Shown piece after piece: positions 1-6,496 of a stretch of DNA of 11,267 bases; position 1 is the first letter of the stretch; each line of letters opens with the position of its first letter. Location: assembly GCA_046160675.1 (NCBI GenBank), contig JBJXHH010000158.1:1-11267 (forward strand). The letters are read 5' to 3'. This DNA comes from JACMJP01 sp046160675 (GTDB taxonomy: Bacteria > Bacteroidota > Bacteroidia > Chitinophagales > BACL12). The notes under the pieces are model-generated. The model ran no database searches and was not told the origin of the DNA. It saw only the letters and a program-made list of their open reading frames with translations. The position numbers were made by a program, and so were the translations under genes.

Positions 1-2
1 CT

Positions 3-68
3 GACACGGCAGCATTGCTGACTGCAAAAGGTGCTTTAGGACCAAAGGAAGTGAAGAAACAGAAATAA
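3..68 (+). CDS. C-terminal end of an unidentified protein (partial)
   Basis: Frame 3 is open from the window edge to a TAA at 66-68 and encodes about 21 residues ending in a lysine-rich tail (GPKEVKKQK). A basic C-terminus followed directly by non-coding, palindrome-bearing DNA fits the end of a real gene. The fragment is too short to assign a family. The other two forward frames close within the first 20 bases or so. Confidence 0.4.
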   Translation, partial: DTAALLTAKGALGPKEVKKQK

Positions 69-120
69 TTAACGCTGCAAAAAAGGACGGCATAACTCAT
101 ACGAGGACAGAAGAGCAGCC

Positions 121-250
121 GCTAACAGGGGGTTTGCGATAGCGGGGATTCCCTGCTTCGCAGACACTTTTGTGTAAGGTGGAAGTTCAGTTCTCCGAAT
201 AAAGTTTAGGGCTAAAACTCCCCGCTATCACAAACCCCCGATCCGTTAGC
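121..250. repeat. Long imperfect palindrome, element A (cassette-boundary-like)
   Basis: The left arm 121-147 starts with GCTAAC and continues into a G-rich stem. The right arm 220-250 is its inverted partner and ends in GTTAGC (245-250). Between terminal box and inner stem there is one unpaired A on the left (127) and five bases on the right (240-244). About 70 bases separate the arms and include GGTGGAAGTTCAGTTCT (178-194), which recurs at 3916-3932. As single-stranded DNA or RNA this would form a long hairpin. It could be a REP/MITE-like element or an attC-like recombination site; the sequence alone does not decide. Confidence 0.75.
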
Positions 251-352
251 AGTCAAGCTAAAAAACCGACAGTACACGAGGGACAATTAATTGCAAAACT
301 GACAAAAACACATCATAAGGCAACTACCCCGACAGCCTTGCAACCTATTTGA

Positions 353-360
353 TAGTTTTG
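353..360 (+). promoter_or_regulatory. Candidate -7 box (TAGTTTTG) for the sigma factor gene
   Basis: TAGTTTTG matches the Bacteroidota -7 consensus TAnnTTTG. It lies 13 nt before the ATG, so the transcript would be almost leaderless. I see no good TTTG at -33, so this is a weak call. The 300 bases between the upstream gene fragment and this gene otherwise contain only palindrome A and GACA/ACAG-rich spacer. Confidence 0.35.
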
Positions 361-373
361 CATTACATGCTTA

Positions 374-946
374 ATGACACTTGACGAAGAAAGACAATTA
401 ATCCAAAAAATAAAAACAGACCCGCAATGTTTTGGGATTGTCTTTGACCATTACTATAAGCCGATTTTCAATTATATTTTTAGACGGATAACCGACTATG
501 ACATCTCTCGGGACATTGCTTCCGAAACTTTTCTCAAAGCATTTTTAAATATCAATTCTTTTACATGGAAAGGCATTTCTATTTCTTCCTGGCTTTACAG
601 AATTGCGACCAATGAAATCAATTATTATTTCCGCAAGAAAAAATATACTTCCTCTCTTGAAAATCTTTTAACCAATACCGATTTTGATTTTTTTGACAGC
701 GGAAAATATTTAAACGAAAGACAACTGCTTGAAAAGGAGCTTGAATTACATAACGAGTTCTTAAAAGTGAGAAAATGTGTTGCAGAACTTGACATCAAAT
801 ATCAAGAAGTCATCGCATTACGATATTTTGAAAAAAAATCTATAAAAGAAGTCGCTGCAATACTGGACAAAAAAGAAGGAACAGTTAAATCACTTCTATC
901 GCGGGGGACAGAAATGCTAAAAAACTTGGTAAATAATGCAACCTAA
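374..946 (+). CDS. ECF-type RNA polymerase sigma factor
   Basis: A 190-residue protein, normal length for a group 4 (ECF) sigma-70 factor, which directs core RNA polymerase to a small regulon. Residues about 21-88 form sigma region 2 (FDHYYKPIFNYIFRRI, then DIASETFLKAF, then SSWLYRIATNEINYYFRKKK). A variable linker spans about 90-130. Residues about 132-187 form region 4, with the helix-turn-helix in SIKEVAAILDKKEGTVKSLLSRG. The ATG at 374 is the first in frame. The next gene starts 36 nt after the stop and is probably co-transcribed. Both lie between two palindromes, which suggests the pair moves or evolves as a unit. Domain assignment is firm; the target regulon is unknown. Confidence 0.93.
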   Translation: MTLDEERQLIQKIKTDPQCFGIVFDHYYKPIFNYIFRRITDYDISRDIASETFLKAFLNINSFTWKGISISSWLYRIATNEINYYFRKKKYTSSLENLLTNTDFDFFDSGKYLNERQLLEKELELHNEFLKVRKCVAELDIKYQEVIALRYFEKKSIKEVAAILDKKEGTVKSLLSRGTEMLKNLVNNAT

Positions 947-982
947 TGCGACTAACTGCATTATAGACGTAAAACAAATACA

Positions 983-1456
983 ATGAAAGAACAAGAATTT
1001 GAAAAACAGATGGAGAATTTAAAAACTCCGCAAATTGATGACATAAAACATCAGCAAATTTTAAAAATAACTCTGCTTAATGCTAGAAAATCATCTCAAG
1101 TGGGGATTTTATTTATTATTATTCCTTGCCTTTTCCTACTAGGTGTTTTTATTAAATACCTGCTCGGTATTGATTTTGGACTTTTCACAGCCATTGAAGA
1201 CAAAATGGCAATCTTTGACAAGACAAGTTCTCTAAAATGGATTGCACCGCTATTACTTGTAGGACTGCCCTTAATCAGCATCATAATTAATTCTCTTGCC
1301 GTAATGCACTTTTACTTGGACAGCAACAAACGGGAATTAATTATTACTATCAAATACCGACTGCTAAATATTATTTTACTCTTAATCAGTATGGGTATTG
1401 TTGCAGTCTTTTTCCTCTACGCAATTACCGACAACGAACCGACATTAATTCAATAA
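983..1456 (+). CDS. Three-helix membrane protein, putative partner/anti-sigma of the upstream ECF sigma factor
   Basis: A 157-residue protein. About 38 charged, mostly helical N-terminal residues (MKEQEFEKQMENLKTPQIDD and following) precede three hydrophobic segments at about 39-60, 86-110 and 126-148. A cytoplasmic N-terminal helix followed by membrane helices, encoded 36 nt behind an ECF sigma factor, is the usual layout of a membrane-bound anti-sigma factor. The typical zinc-binding anti-sigma motif HxxxCxxC is absent. I recall similar proteins beside sigma factors in Bacteroidota, annotated as hypothetical. The anti-sigma role is inferred from context only. Confidence 0.8.
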   Translation: MKEQEFEKQMENLKTPQIDDIKHQQILKITLLNARKSSQVGILFIIIPCLFLLGVFIKYLLGIDFGLFTAIEDKMAIFDKTSSLKWIAPLLLVGLPLISIIINSLAVMHFYLDSNKRELIITIKYRLLNIILLLISMGIVAVFFLYAITDNEPTLIQ

Positions 1457-1514
1457 TTTTCGGCAGACAGTTTTTATTCTCCGTAGACAATGACACGACA
1501 AAAAAGCGCTAACT

Positions 1515-1643
1515 GCTAACAGCAAATTGGCTTTATTCCCGGCTCATCGTAAATTTGAAAAATGTTTTCATATATATGTTTCTAATTCGGTAGACAATTT
1601 TTCGCTTCGGAAATCGGCAACAACGCCAATTTGCGGAACGTTA
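1515..1643. repeat. Long imperfect palindrome, element B (same plan as element A, different stem)
   Basis: The left arm begins GCTAAC (1515-1520), then one A, then GCAAATTGGC (1522-1531). The right arm has the exact inverse GCCAATTTGC (1625-1634), then five bases, then GTTA (1640-1643). The inner stem continues imperfectly, with 1532-1541 pairing against 1615-1624. The terminal TAAC/GTTA box and the 1-versus-5 asymmetry match element A at 121-250, although the stem sequence is unrelated. GCTAAC also occurs just before it, at 1508-1513. It ends the sigma-factor module. The 1457-1725 gap holds no credible gene apart from this element. Confidence 0.72.
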
Positions 1644-1725
1644 CCGGAAACCCTATTGGCGACCGTGCAATCATCAACCAACAGACATAAAGCAGTCAGC
1701 TCATTTATCCAATTGACACTGCAAA

Positions 1726-2430
1726 CTACATCTTTGGAGGGGTGCCCACAACAATATGAAAATTAAACATTGGATTTTGTAACGCTCCCCATAACCTTAC
1801 CCAAATTGGAAGCAGTTGTTCTGTTCCTCTTGCAGTGGTGATGTCGCCCACATCAATCATGTTTTTTTCTTCCCAGCCAAAAGAGGATAAAAGTTTTTTC
1901 ACTTCTTCTTTGGCATCGGCATCATTCCCGTTTAAGAAAACACTATGGTCGCCCGGTAATAATTTTGGGTTTACCATAATGTAAGCATTCATCGTATTCA
2001 GGCTCTTTACAACTTTTGTGTCAGGGTAAGTTCTCTGAATTTGTTCTCCAAGCGAATCCGTGTTGCAAACCGAAAGTGAGGGAGGCATTCCCTTTGAAAA
2101 ATCAAGCGGATTGGAAATATCTAACAGGATCTTGCCCGAAAGGTTTTCTTTTCCGGCAAGTTCTAATGCTTCAAGAGACCCTCCACCGTTGGTTGCGTTG
2201 ATGATGAATTCTCCCCAATTCGCAACTTCCGAAAAAGTGCCGAGTTGTATTTGTGGATGATTCGCCAGCCAGTCTTTTATAGGCGGCCTGCCAAAAGAAT
2301 CATTCTCAGTTTTTGCCAGTGTTTTTGAAACATCCCTGGTTCCTAACATGAGCTCATGTCCCAGGCTAGCTAATTTTTCTGAAATAGTTTGCGCAACTAC
2401 TCCGCTTCCTAATACTGCTATTTTTTTCAT
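1726..2430 (-). CDS. NAD(P)-binding oxidoreductase, F420-dependent NADP reductase-like (NpdG-type)
   Basis: A 234-residue protein. The start is the ATG at 2430 (MKKIAVLGSGVVAQ); upstream codons in frame read through the promoter region and do not look like protein. An N-terminal Rossmann fold shows GSGVVA at 8-13 and LGTRD at 29-33, an arginine position that usually suggests NADP preference. NATNGGG (78-84) and LLDISNPLDF (102-111) follow the F420_oxidored/NpdG fold. The C-terminal half (SLNTMNAYIM to LLPIWVRLWGALQ) is typical of Bacteroidota homologues. F420 use is not implied, since many such homologues have no known substrate. It is transcribed divergently from an HxlR regulator, its probable controller. 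The last six residues (GTPPKM) look like a tail beyond the usual end of the family, which is an impression only. Confidence 0.88.
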   Translation of the reverse strand: MKKIAVLGSGVVAQTISEKLASLGHELMLGTRDVSKTLAKTENDSFGRPPIKDWLANHPQIQLGTFSEVANWGEFIINATNGGGSLEALELAGKENLSGKILLDISNPLDFSKGMPPSLSVCNTDSLGEQIQRTYPDTKVVKSLNTMNAYIMVNPKLLPGDHSVFLNGNDADAKEEVKKLLSSFGWEEKNMIDVGDITTARGTEQLLPIWVRLWGALQNPMFNFHIVVGTPPKM

Positions 2431-2467
2431 GTTACTAAAATTTTGCTTGTTACTATAAAATTTACAG

Positions 2468-2498
2468 TTGCAAAAGTATGTATAGCATTTTACCTTTG
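2468..2498 (+). promoter_or_regulatory. Promoter of the HxlR gene
   Basis: TACCTTTG (2491-2498) matches the Bacteroidota -7 box TAnnTTTG. TTG (2468-2470) lies 20 nt upstream, the expected spacing for the -33 element. It overlaps, face to face, the minus-strand promoter of the reductase gene. Confidence 0.6.
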
Positions 2499-2501
2499 CA
2501 A
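2471..2501 (-). promoter_or_regulatory. Promoter of the NAD(P)-binding oxidoreductase gene
   Basis: On the minus strand TACTTTTG (2478-2471) is a full match to TAnnTTTG, and TTG (2501-2499) lies 20 nt upstream. The start codon follows about 40 nt further on (2430). Because the two promoters occupy the same 30 bp, polymerase could hardly use both at once. Confidence 0.6.
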
Positions 2502-2523
2502 TACCTGTCAAACCTGACAGTAT
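2501..2523. promoter_or_regulatory. Candidate HxlR operator (inverted repeat)
   Basis: CTGTCA-aacc-TGACAG (2505-2520) is a perfect 6-bp inverted repeat. The flanks extend it to ATA/TAT with one extra C on the left. It sits just downstream of the plus-strand -7 box and just upstream of the minus-strand -33 box, where a dimeric winged-helix repressor could block its own gene and affect the divergent one. Binding by the neighbouring HxlR protein is inference. Confidence 0.45.
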
Positions 2524-2549
2524 CAACTTTTTTATTAAATTTTAATAAG

Positions 2550-2930
2550 ATGGTAATAAAAGGGAAAAATTATGTGTTTAAACTTCATGGTAAAACCTAC
2601 CACTGTGCCATGGATGTTACTATGGATTTTATAGGCGGGAAATGGAAAACAGTAGTGTTGTGGTATTTGCGAAACAGAACAATGCGTTTTGGAGAACTTA
2701 ACAAACAAATTCCTGACATTACTGAAAAAATGTTAAGTATACAGCTCAAAACGTTAGAGGGAGACGGCTTAATAAAAAGGGAAGTTTTTGCGGAAGTACC
2801 GTTGAGAGTTGAATATTCTTTGACCGACTTTGGTAAAACACTCATCCCTGTTTTGGAATCAATAGCTAAATGGGGGAGAACATTAGGAGAAAAAGAAGGC
2901 CAGCTCCAGGAAGTGAAAACGAAAAATTAA
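2550..2930 (+). CDS. HxlR-family winged-helix transcriptional regulator
   Basis: A 126-residue protein; the start chosen is ATG 2550, since codons upstream in frame cross the promoter and operator. The HxlR signature is clear: HCAMDVTMDFIGGKWK (18-33), LWYLRNRTMRFGEL (37-50), the recognition region ITEKMLSIQLKTLEGDGLI (57-75), and the wing VEYSLTDFGKTLIPVLESIAKWG (87-109). Cys19 occupies the conserved N-terminal cysteine position that senses quinones or oxidants in YodB/HypR-type members, so redox sensing is possible. It is divergent to the NAD(P)-binding oxidoreductase, a classic HxlR arrangement in which the reductase is induced by electrophiles. A rho-independent terminator follows at 2985-3009. 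Confidence 0.93.
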   Translation: MVIKGKNYVFKLHGKTYHCAMDVTMDFIGGKWKTVVLWYLRNRTMRFGELNKQIPDITEKMLSIQLKTLEGDGLIKREVFAEVPLRVEYSLTDFGKTLIPVLESIAKWGRTLGEKEGQLQEVKTKN

Positions 2931-2984
2931 GAATGTTAAAGACAAAAAAACCTTGGGCGAATAGAATTGGGGTTAAATTCAGCT

Positions 2985-3009
2985 AAAGTTCATCGATTGA
3001 ACTTTTTTT
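2985..3009 (+). terminator. Rho-independent terminator after the HxlR gene
   Basis: AAAGTTCA (2985-2992) pairs with TGAACTTT (2998-3005) around a 5-nt loop, followed by a run of T to 3009. It lies 55 nt after the HxlR stop codon and is nearly symmetric, so it may also work weakly in reverse. Confidence 0.75.
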
Positions 3010-3103
3010 GCTAGAAATTACCGCCCTCATTCTCACCCTTGTATATATTGGGGACACATTAGCTATTCAATTGCAAGTGAGTTTATTTAGATGTGAAATT
3101 TTG

Positions 3104-3111
3104 TAGTTTTG
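3104..3111 (+). promoter_or_regulatory. Candidate -7 box (TAGTTTTG) for the DUF6624 lipoprotein gene
   Basis: TAGTTTTG fits TAnnTTTG. The -33 region holds only TTTA (3082-3085), a poor match. The roughly 100-nt leader that follows contains a possible stem (ACCTCCT near 3132, AGGAGAGGT near 3153). Its role, if any, is unknown. Confidence 0.4.
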
Positions 3112-3210
3112 AGAAGGAACTGCTTCCTAAAACCTCCTGAAAATCTGGGTTTGAGGAGAGGTTGTGAATAAAAAAGTCACTGCAAGATTAACAAGATGAT
3201 ACATCGAACA

Positions 3211-3843
3211 ATGAAAAAATTAATAATTAATCTTTTGATTATCCTTTTCTTGACAAGTTGTGCTACAAAAAAATTGACACTTGAAAAAAAAGTCGACCTT
3301 AAGAAAGAATTGGAGGAAATGGTAACAACTGACCAGGTTGCTGCTTCTCGTTGGGAAGACAAATGGGCAGTGTATAAAGACAGCGTTTTTACAAATCACA
3401 AAATGAGAGTTGAGAATATGTTCAAGGATTACGGCTTCTTAGGGTTTGACAAAGTAGGTGAAGATGGTTCAAATAATTTTTGGCTGATTATACAACACTG
3501 CGATAAGTTTCCCGAATTCCAAATGGAAATACTCGAAGCGATGGAGAAGGAGGTTAAAAATAAAAACGCCGACCCAAATAACTACGCATACCTGTATGAT
3601 AGAGTTCTGGTAAATGCCGGCCAAAAACAAAAATTTGGAACTCAAATTGATTATGATGTAGAAACAACAGGAAGAGCTTTCCCAAAATTTGGTTTAATTG
3701 ACTCAACAAATGTAGATAAGATAAGAGAAGAGTATAGCCTGGGGCCATTAAAGGACTATCTGAATCTAATGACAACCATGCACTATGAAATGAATAAGGA
3801 GCGTTATGAAAAAATGGGAATAAAGGAACCCAACTTATATTAA
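3211..3843 (+). CDS. DUF6624-domain lipoprotein
   Basis: A 210-residue protein from ATG 3211; an ATG five codons earlier (3196) is also possible. The N-terminus MKKLIINLLIILFLTSC is a lipoprotein signal with the lipobox cysteine at residue 17, so the mature protein should be membrane-anchored in the periplasm or on the outer membrane. The body matches DUF6624 as I know it: a charged helix (LKKELEEMVTTDQ), then KVGEDGSNNFWLIIQHCD with PEFQ, then AYLYDRVLVNAGQKQKFGTQ, then a C-terminal LGPLKDYL. The function of the family is unknown to me. It stands alone, with a terminator upstream and a repeat remnant downstream. Confidence 0.85.
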   Translation: MKKLIINLLIILFLTSCATKKLTLEKKVDLKKELEEMVTTDQVAASRWEDKWAVYKDSVFTNHKMRVENMFKDYGFLGFDKVGEDGSNNFWLIIQHCDKFPEFQMEILEAMEKEVKNKNADPNNYAYLYDRVLVNAGQKQKFGTQIDYDVETTGRAFPKFGLIDSTNVDKIREEYSLGPLKDYLNLMTTMHYEMNKERYEKMGIKEPNLY

Positions 3844-3886
3844 AAAACCAGTTGGTATCATTGGGTGAACGATAGCAGTAGGATAT

Positions 3887-3975
3887 GGGTTTGCATTCCC
3901 TTTAAGGTAAAGCATGGTGGAAGTTCAGTTCTATGAAAAAGAAGTAGTGATAATTTCCCCAGCCATCAAAACACA
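3887..3975. repeat. Decayed copy of palindrome element A
   Basis: GGGTTTGC (3887-3894) is followed directly by ATTCCCT (3895-3901). In element A the same words are separated by 10 bases (138-147), so this copy has lost the tip of its left arm. The 17-mer GGTGGAAGTTCAGTTCT (3916-3932) is identical to 178-194. A CCCC plus AGCCATCAAAACACA stretch (3957-3975) corresponds to the right arm of element A at a spacing within one base of the original. The terminal GCTAAC/GTTAGC boxes are missing. It fills most of the gap between the DUF6624 and cysteine-synthase genes. Confidence 0.65.
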
Positions 3976-4021
3976 ATACTTTAGAAAATCATATTTGTCA
4001 ATATAAAATAAATCTAATTGA

Positions 4022-4933
4022 ATGAGGGGTATTGGAAATACACCACTGGTAAAGCTGGAGCGACTTGTTGACAAAGACAGCGCAGAAGTTTTTGTAAAAC
4101 TTGAAAGTGCTAATCCAACCGGAAGCATGAAAGACCGCATGGCTTTGAGTATGATTGAAGGGGCTGAAAAAAACGGGAATTTAAAGAAAGGCTACAGAGT
4201 TATTGACTATACCGGTGGAAGTACGGGTAGTTCGCTTGCTTTGATTTGTGCTTATAAAGGTTTCAATACCTTATTTGTAACATCTAATGCTTTTGCAGAA
4301 GAAAAATTAAAGACAATGAAAGCATTCGGTGCTGAATTGGAATTTGTGCCAAGTGAAAACGGGAAAATTAGTAAAGCGGTAATTGCAAATGCAATGCTAA
4401 GGGTGAAGCAGTTAAAAGATGAGCCTGATACTTTCTGGACTGATCAGTTTAATAATGTTGACAACAAAAGAGGTTATCATAGTATGGCAAAAGAGATCCT
4501 TATTCAAATGCATGGGAATATTGATGAGTTTATTGCGGGGGTTGGTACAGGAGGATGTTTTTCAGGAAATGCAGAAATTTTAAAAGCTGAAATTCCAAAT
4601 ATACGCTGCATTGCTATCGAACCTGATGAAGTTAGAGCTTTATCGGGAGGTAATACATCAGGAGTTCATAGATTAGAAGGGATGGGGGCGGGTTTTATTC
4701 CCTCAATTTTTCGAATCGACCTGGTGGATGAAATAATTGCTGTAAAGGACACAGATGCATTTGATACGGCAAGAGAGCTTGCTACCAAAGAAGGTATTTT
4801 TGGGGGTATCAGTAGTGGGGCAAATGTTTGGGTGGCATTACATCGAGCGAAAATATTAGGTAAAGGGAAACGAATTATCACTGTAATTTGCGATAGCGGC
4901 CTTAAATATTTAAGTGGAAATTTATTTGCTTAA
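4022..4933 (+). CDS. Cysteine synthase-family PLP-dependent enzyme (beta family)
   Basis: A 303-residue fold-type II PLP enzyme, the expected length for O-acetylserine sulfhydrylase or cystathionine beta-synthase-like proteins. The start is fixed: an in-frame TGA directly precedes ATG 4022. It shows GNTPLVKLERL (5-15), the PLP lysine K37 in NPTGSMKDR, the phosphate-binding GTGG at 175-178, ISSGAN (263-268), and DSGLKYLSG (291-299) at the pyridine-nitrogen serine. The substrate loop is TGGSTG (64-69) instead of the TSGNTG of classical cysteine synthases, so the substrate may differ. Its stop is separated by 1 nt from the next start, implying translational coupling with a dioxygenase-like lipoprotein. 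Only a near-match -7 box (CATATTTG, 3990-3997) is visible upstream. Confidence 0.92.
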   Translation: MRGIGNTPLVKLERLVDKDSAEVFVKLESANPTGSMKDRMALSMIEGAEKNGNLKKGYRVIDYTGGSTGSSLALICAYKGFNTLFVTSNAFAEEKLKTMKAFGAELEFVPSENGKISKAVIANAMLRVKQLKDEPDTFWTDQFNNVDNKRGYHSMAKEILIQMHGNIDEFIAGVGTGGCFSGNAEILKAEIPNIRCIAIEPDEVRALSGGNTSGVHRLEGMGAGFIPSIFRIDLVDEIIAVKDTDAFDTARELATKEGIFGGISSGANVWVALHRAKILGKGKRIITVICDSGLKYLSGNLFA

Positions 4934-4934
4934 A

Positions 4935-6161
4935 ATGAAACAACTATTTTCAATTCTTTACTCAGCAATTTTATTTGCTATTGTATCTTGTAATGGGCAA
5001 GTCCAAAACAAAAATTCCTCAACCTCTGAGATTGACTCAGCCAAAACCAAAGTAGGAGGACAGTTTGAAAACAATGAGTTTACTTATTACGGCATGCCGG
5101 AAAATATAAGTCCTGTTGATACAAGTCCCGGTTGGCATATAAGCGGAGAAAAATTGCTTTTGACCGGAACTATCTATGAACATGATGGAAAAACCCCGGC
5201 TCCGGGAGTGCTTTTGTATTACTACCAGACAAATACAGAAGGCAGATACCTGCATAAGCCGGAAGAAAAAAGAAGTATGCCTCCTAATGAGCTTGGACAA
5301 ACACACGGATATATTCGGGGTTGGGTAAAAACAGATTCGTTGGGTAGATATTATATTTATACTGTAAGACCGGGAACCTATCCAACTCAAGATGCACCTG
5401 CGCATATTCATGCTACGATAAAAGAACCAAATAATATAAGTGAATACTATATTGATGAATTTGTATTTGATGACGATAAACTCCTGACATCTGATTACCG
5501 GAAAAGAATGGAAAATCGTTGCGGAAGCGGTGTGTTGCGATTGGTTCAAAAAAATGATTTAACAATTGGAGAGAGAAATATCATCCTGGGTTTAAATATT
5601 CCGGACTATCCTAAAAAATTAAATTCTGAAATACATTCAGGTCTTCATGTTGGTGAAGACGTATTTTCATTCATTCCTTTCCATGCCTGGGGGCCTGATA
5701 AAGGAACAAGAACCTGTCCTGTTTGCAAGTATGGCTGGTACCAGGGAATAATTTATTGTGTTGGGAATAACCCCAATTGGGGTGAGGTGAAACAATGGTT
5801 GACATTTTTAGAAAACGAAAGCATTCTGCGGCAGAAATACCTGAAAGTTTTTTTTGTGTATGGAAATGAAAAAGATTACAATAAGAATGACCGCCAAAAG
5901 GAACTTGAAAAAATAGGGAATGAACTGGGGCTAAAGAATATAGCTTTAACCTATGTTCCTTCATTTACTGACAGCGAATCTGAAGTAGATCTTAATAAAA
6001 TAAATCCGAACGTTGACAATACATTTATCATCTACAAAAGAAGTAGGGTAATAGCAAAATTTATAAACTTTAAACCAATAAAAACAAGTTTCGACCTGGT
6101 AAGCGTAACCCTGAACCAATCAGTGAATGAGTATTTTGACATACCAAAAAATGAAAAATAA
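4935..6161 (+). CDS. Lipoprotein fusing an intradiol ring-cleavage dioxygenase-like domain to a CPVC redoxin-like domain
   Basis: A 408-residue protein starting at ATG 4935, 1 nt after the cysteine-synthase stop. Residues 1-19 are a lipoprotein signal (AIVSC, cysteine 19). Residues about 72-225 resemble the intradiol (protocatechuate 3,4-dioxygenase) beta-sandwich: LLLTGTIYEHDGKTPAPGVLL, GYIRGWVKTDSLGRY, then RPGTYPTQDAPAHIH. Tyr149, His157 and His159 match three of the four non-haem Fe(III) ligands, and Tyr105 is a candidate fourth. Residues about 250-400 contain CPVC (261-264) and a thioredoxin-like pattern (YLKVFFVYGNE, NTFIIYKRSRVI). I recall similar two-domain proteins in Bacteroidota. 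The substrate is unknown. The pairing with a sulfur-amino-acid enzyme is suggestive but unexplained. Confidence 0.85.
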   Translation: MKQLFSILYSAILFAIVSCNGQVQNKNSSTSEIDSAKTKVGGQFENNEFTYYGMPENISPVDTSPGWHISGEKLLLTGTIYEHDGKTPAPGVLLYYYQTNTEGRYLHKPEEKRSMPPNELGQTHGYIRGWVKTDSLGRYYIYTVRPGTYPTQDAPAHIHATIKEPNNISEYYIDEFVFDDDKLLTSDYRKRMENRCGSGVLRLVQKNDLTIGERNIILGLNIPDYPKKLNSEIHSGLHVGEDVFSFIPFHAWGPDKGTRTCPVCKYGWYQGIIYCVGNNPNWGEVKQWLTFLENESILRQKYLKVFFVYGNEKDYNKNDRQKELEKIGNELGLKNIALTYVPSFTDSESEVDLNKINPNVDNTFIIYKRSRVIAKFINFKPIKTSFDLVSVTLNQSVNEYFDIPKNEK

Positions 6162-6414
6162 TATAAGGTCAAAAATTATTGAAACTCCAAGCGGGGCAAA
6201 ATATGGTTGACACATGAAGACGTAAGTTTCCAAAAATCAAATTACTGACATGAGTTTCACTATAGCGAGGCCCTCTGATTACAAAACACATTTATCAAAG
6301 TAGGATTATGCTTCTTGGAATGAAGTATAATGCCTGCCACCAGGCAGGTTAAATCATCCCACCTTCGCAAACTTCAAAACGTTTTTTCGGCATATTTTTT
6401 AAATGCAAACTTGA
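6162..6414. other. Intergenic region with a small REP-like hairpin
   Basis: No credible gene is seen. CCTGCC-acca-GGCAGG (6333-6348) is a perfect short hairpin, similar to GGCAGG-type palindromes that I recall as common in Bacteroidota intergenic DNA. No T-run follows it, so it is not a clear terminator. The rest is AT-rich spacer. Confidence 0.55.
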
Positions 6415-6422
6415 TATATTTG
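6415..6422 (+). promoter_or_regulatory. -7 box (TATATTTG) for the secreted propeller protein
   Basis: TATATTTG is a full match to TAnnTTTG and lies about 75 nt before ATG 6497. Its last base is the G of an in-frame GTG (6422), so that GTG cannot be the real start if this promoter is used. The -33 region is T-rich without a clean TTTG. Confidence 0.5.
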
Positions 6423-6496
6423 TGAAAGAGATAATTTTTACAAATAAAAGGTATTACTTAAAACCTCAAAAAAAACAACTACTAAATCTTCTTTAT

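Noticed and set aside
121..1643. Calling elements A and B true integron attC sites
   Set aside because: Their terminal boxes give GTTAGCA and GTTACCG, not the consensus GTTRRRY, no integrase is in the window, and one copy (3887-3975) conserves the loop sequence. The idea is kept only as a hypothesis.
1527..1766. Plus-strand open frame of 79 codons
   Set aside because: It runs through the palindrome and into the end of the minus-strand reductase gene, and its translation shows no protein-like pattern.
6422..6496. GTG start for the propeller protein
   Set aside because: The GTG overlaps the last base of the TATATTTG promoter box and would place 25 lysine-rich residues before a good signal peptide that starts at ATG 6497.
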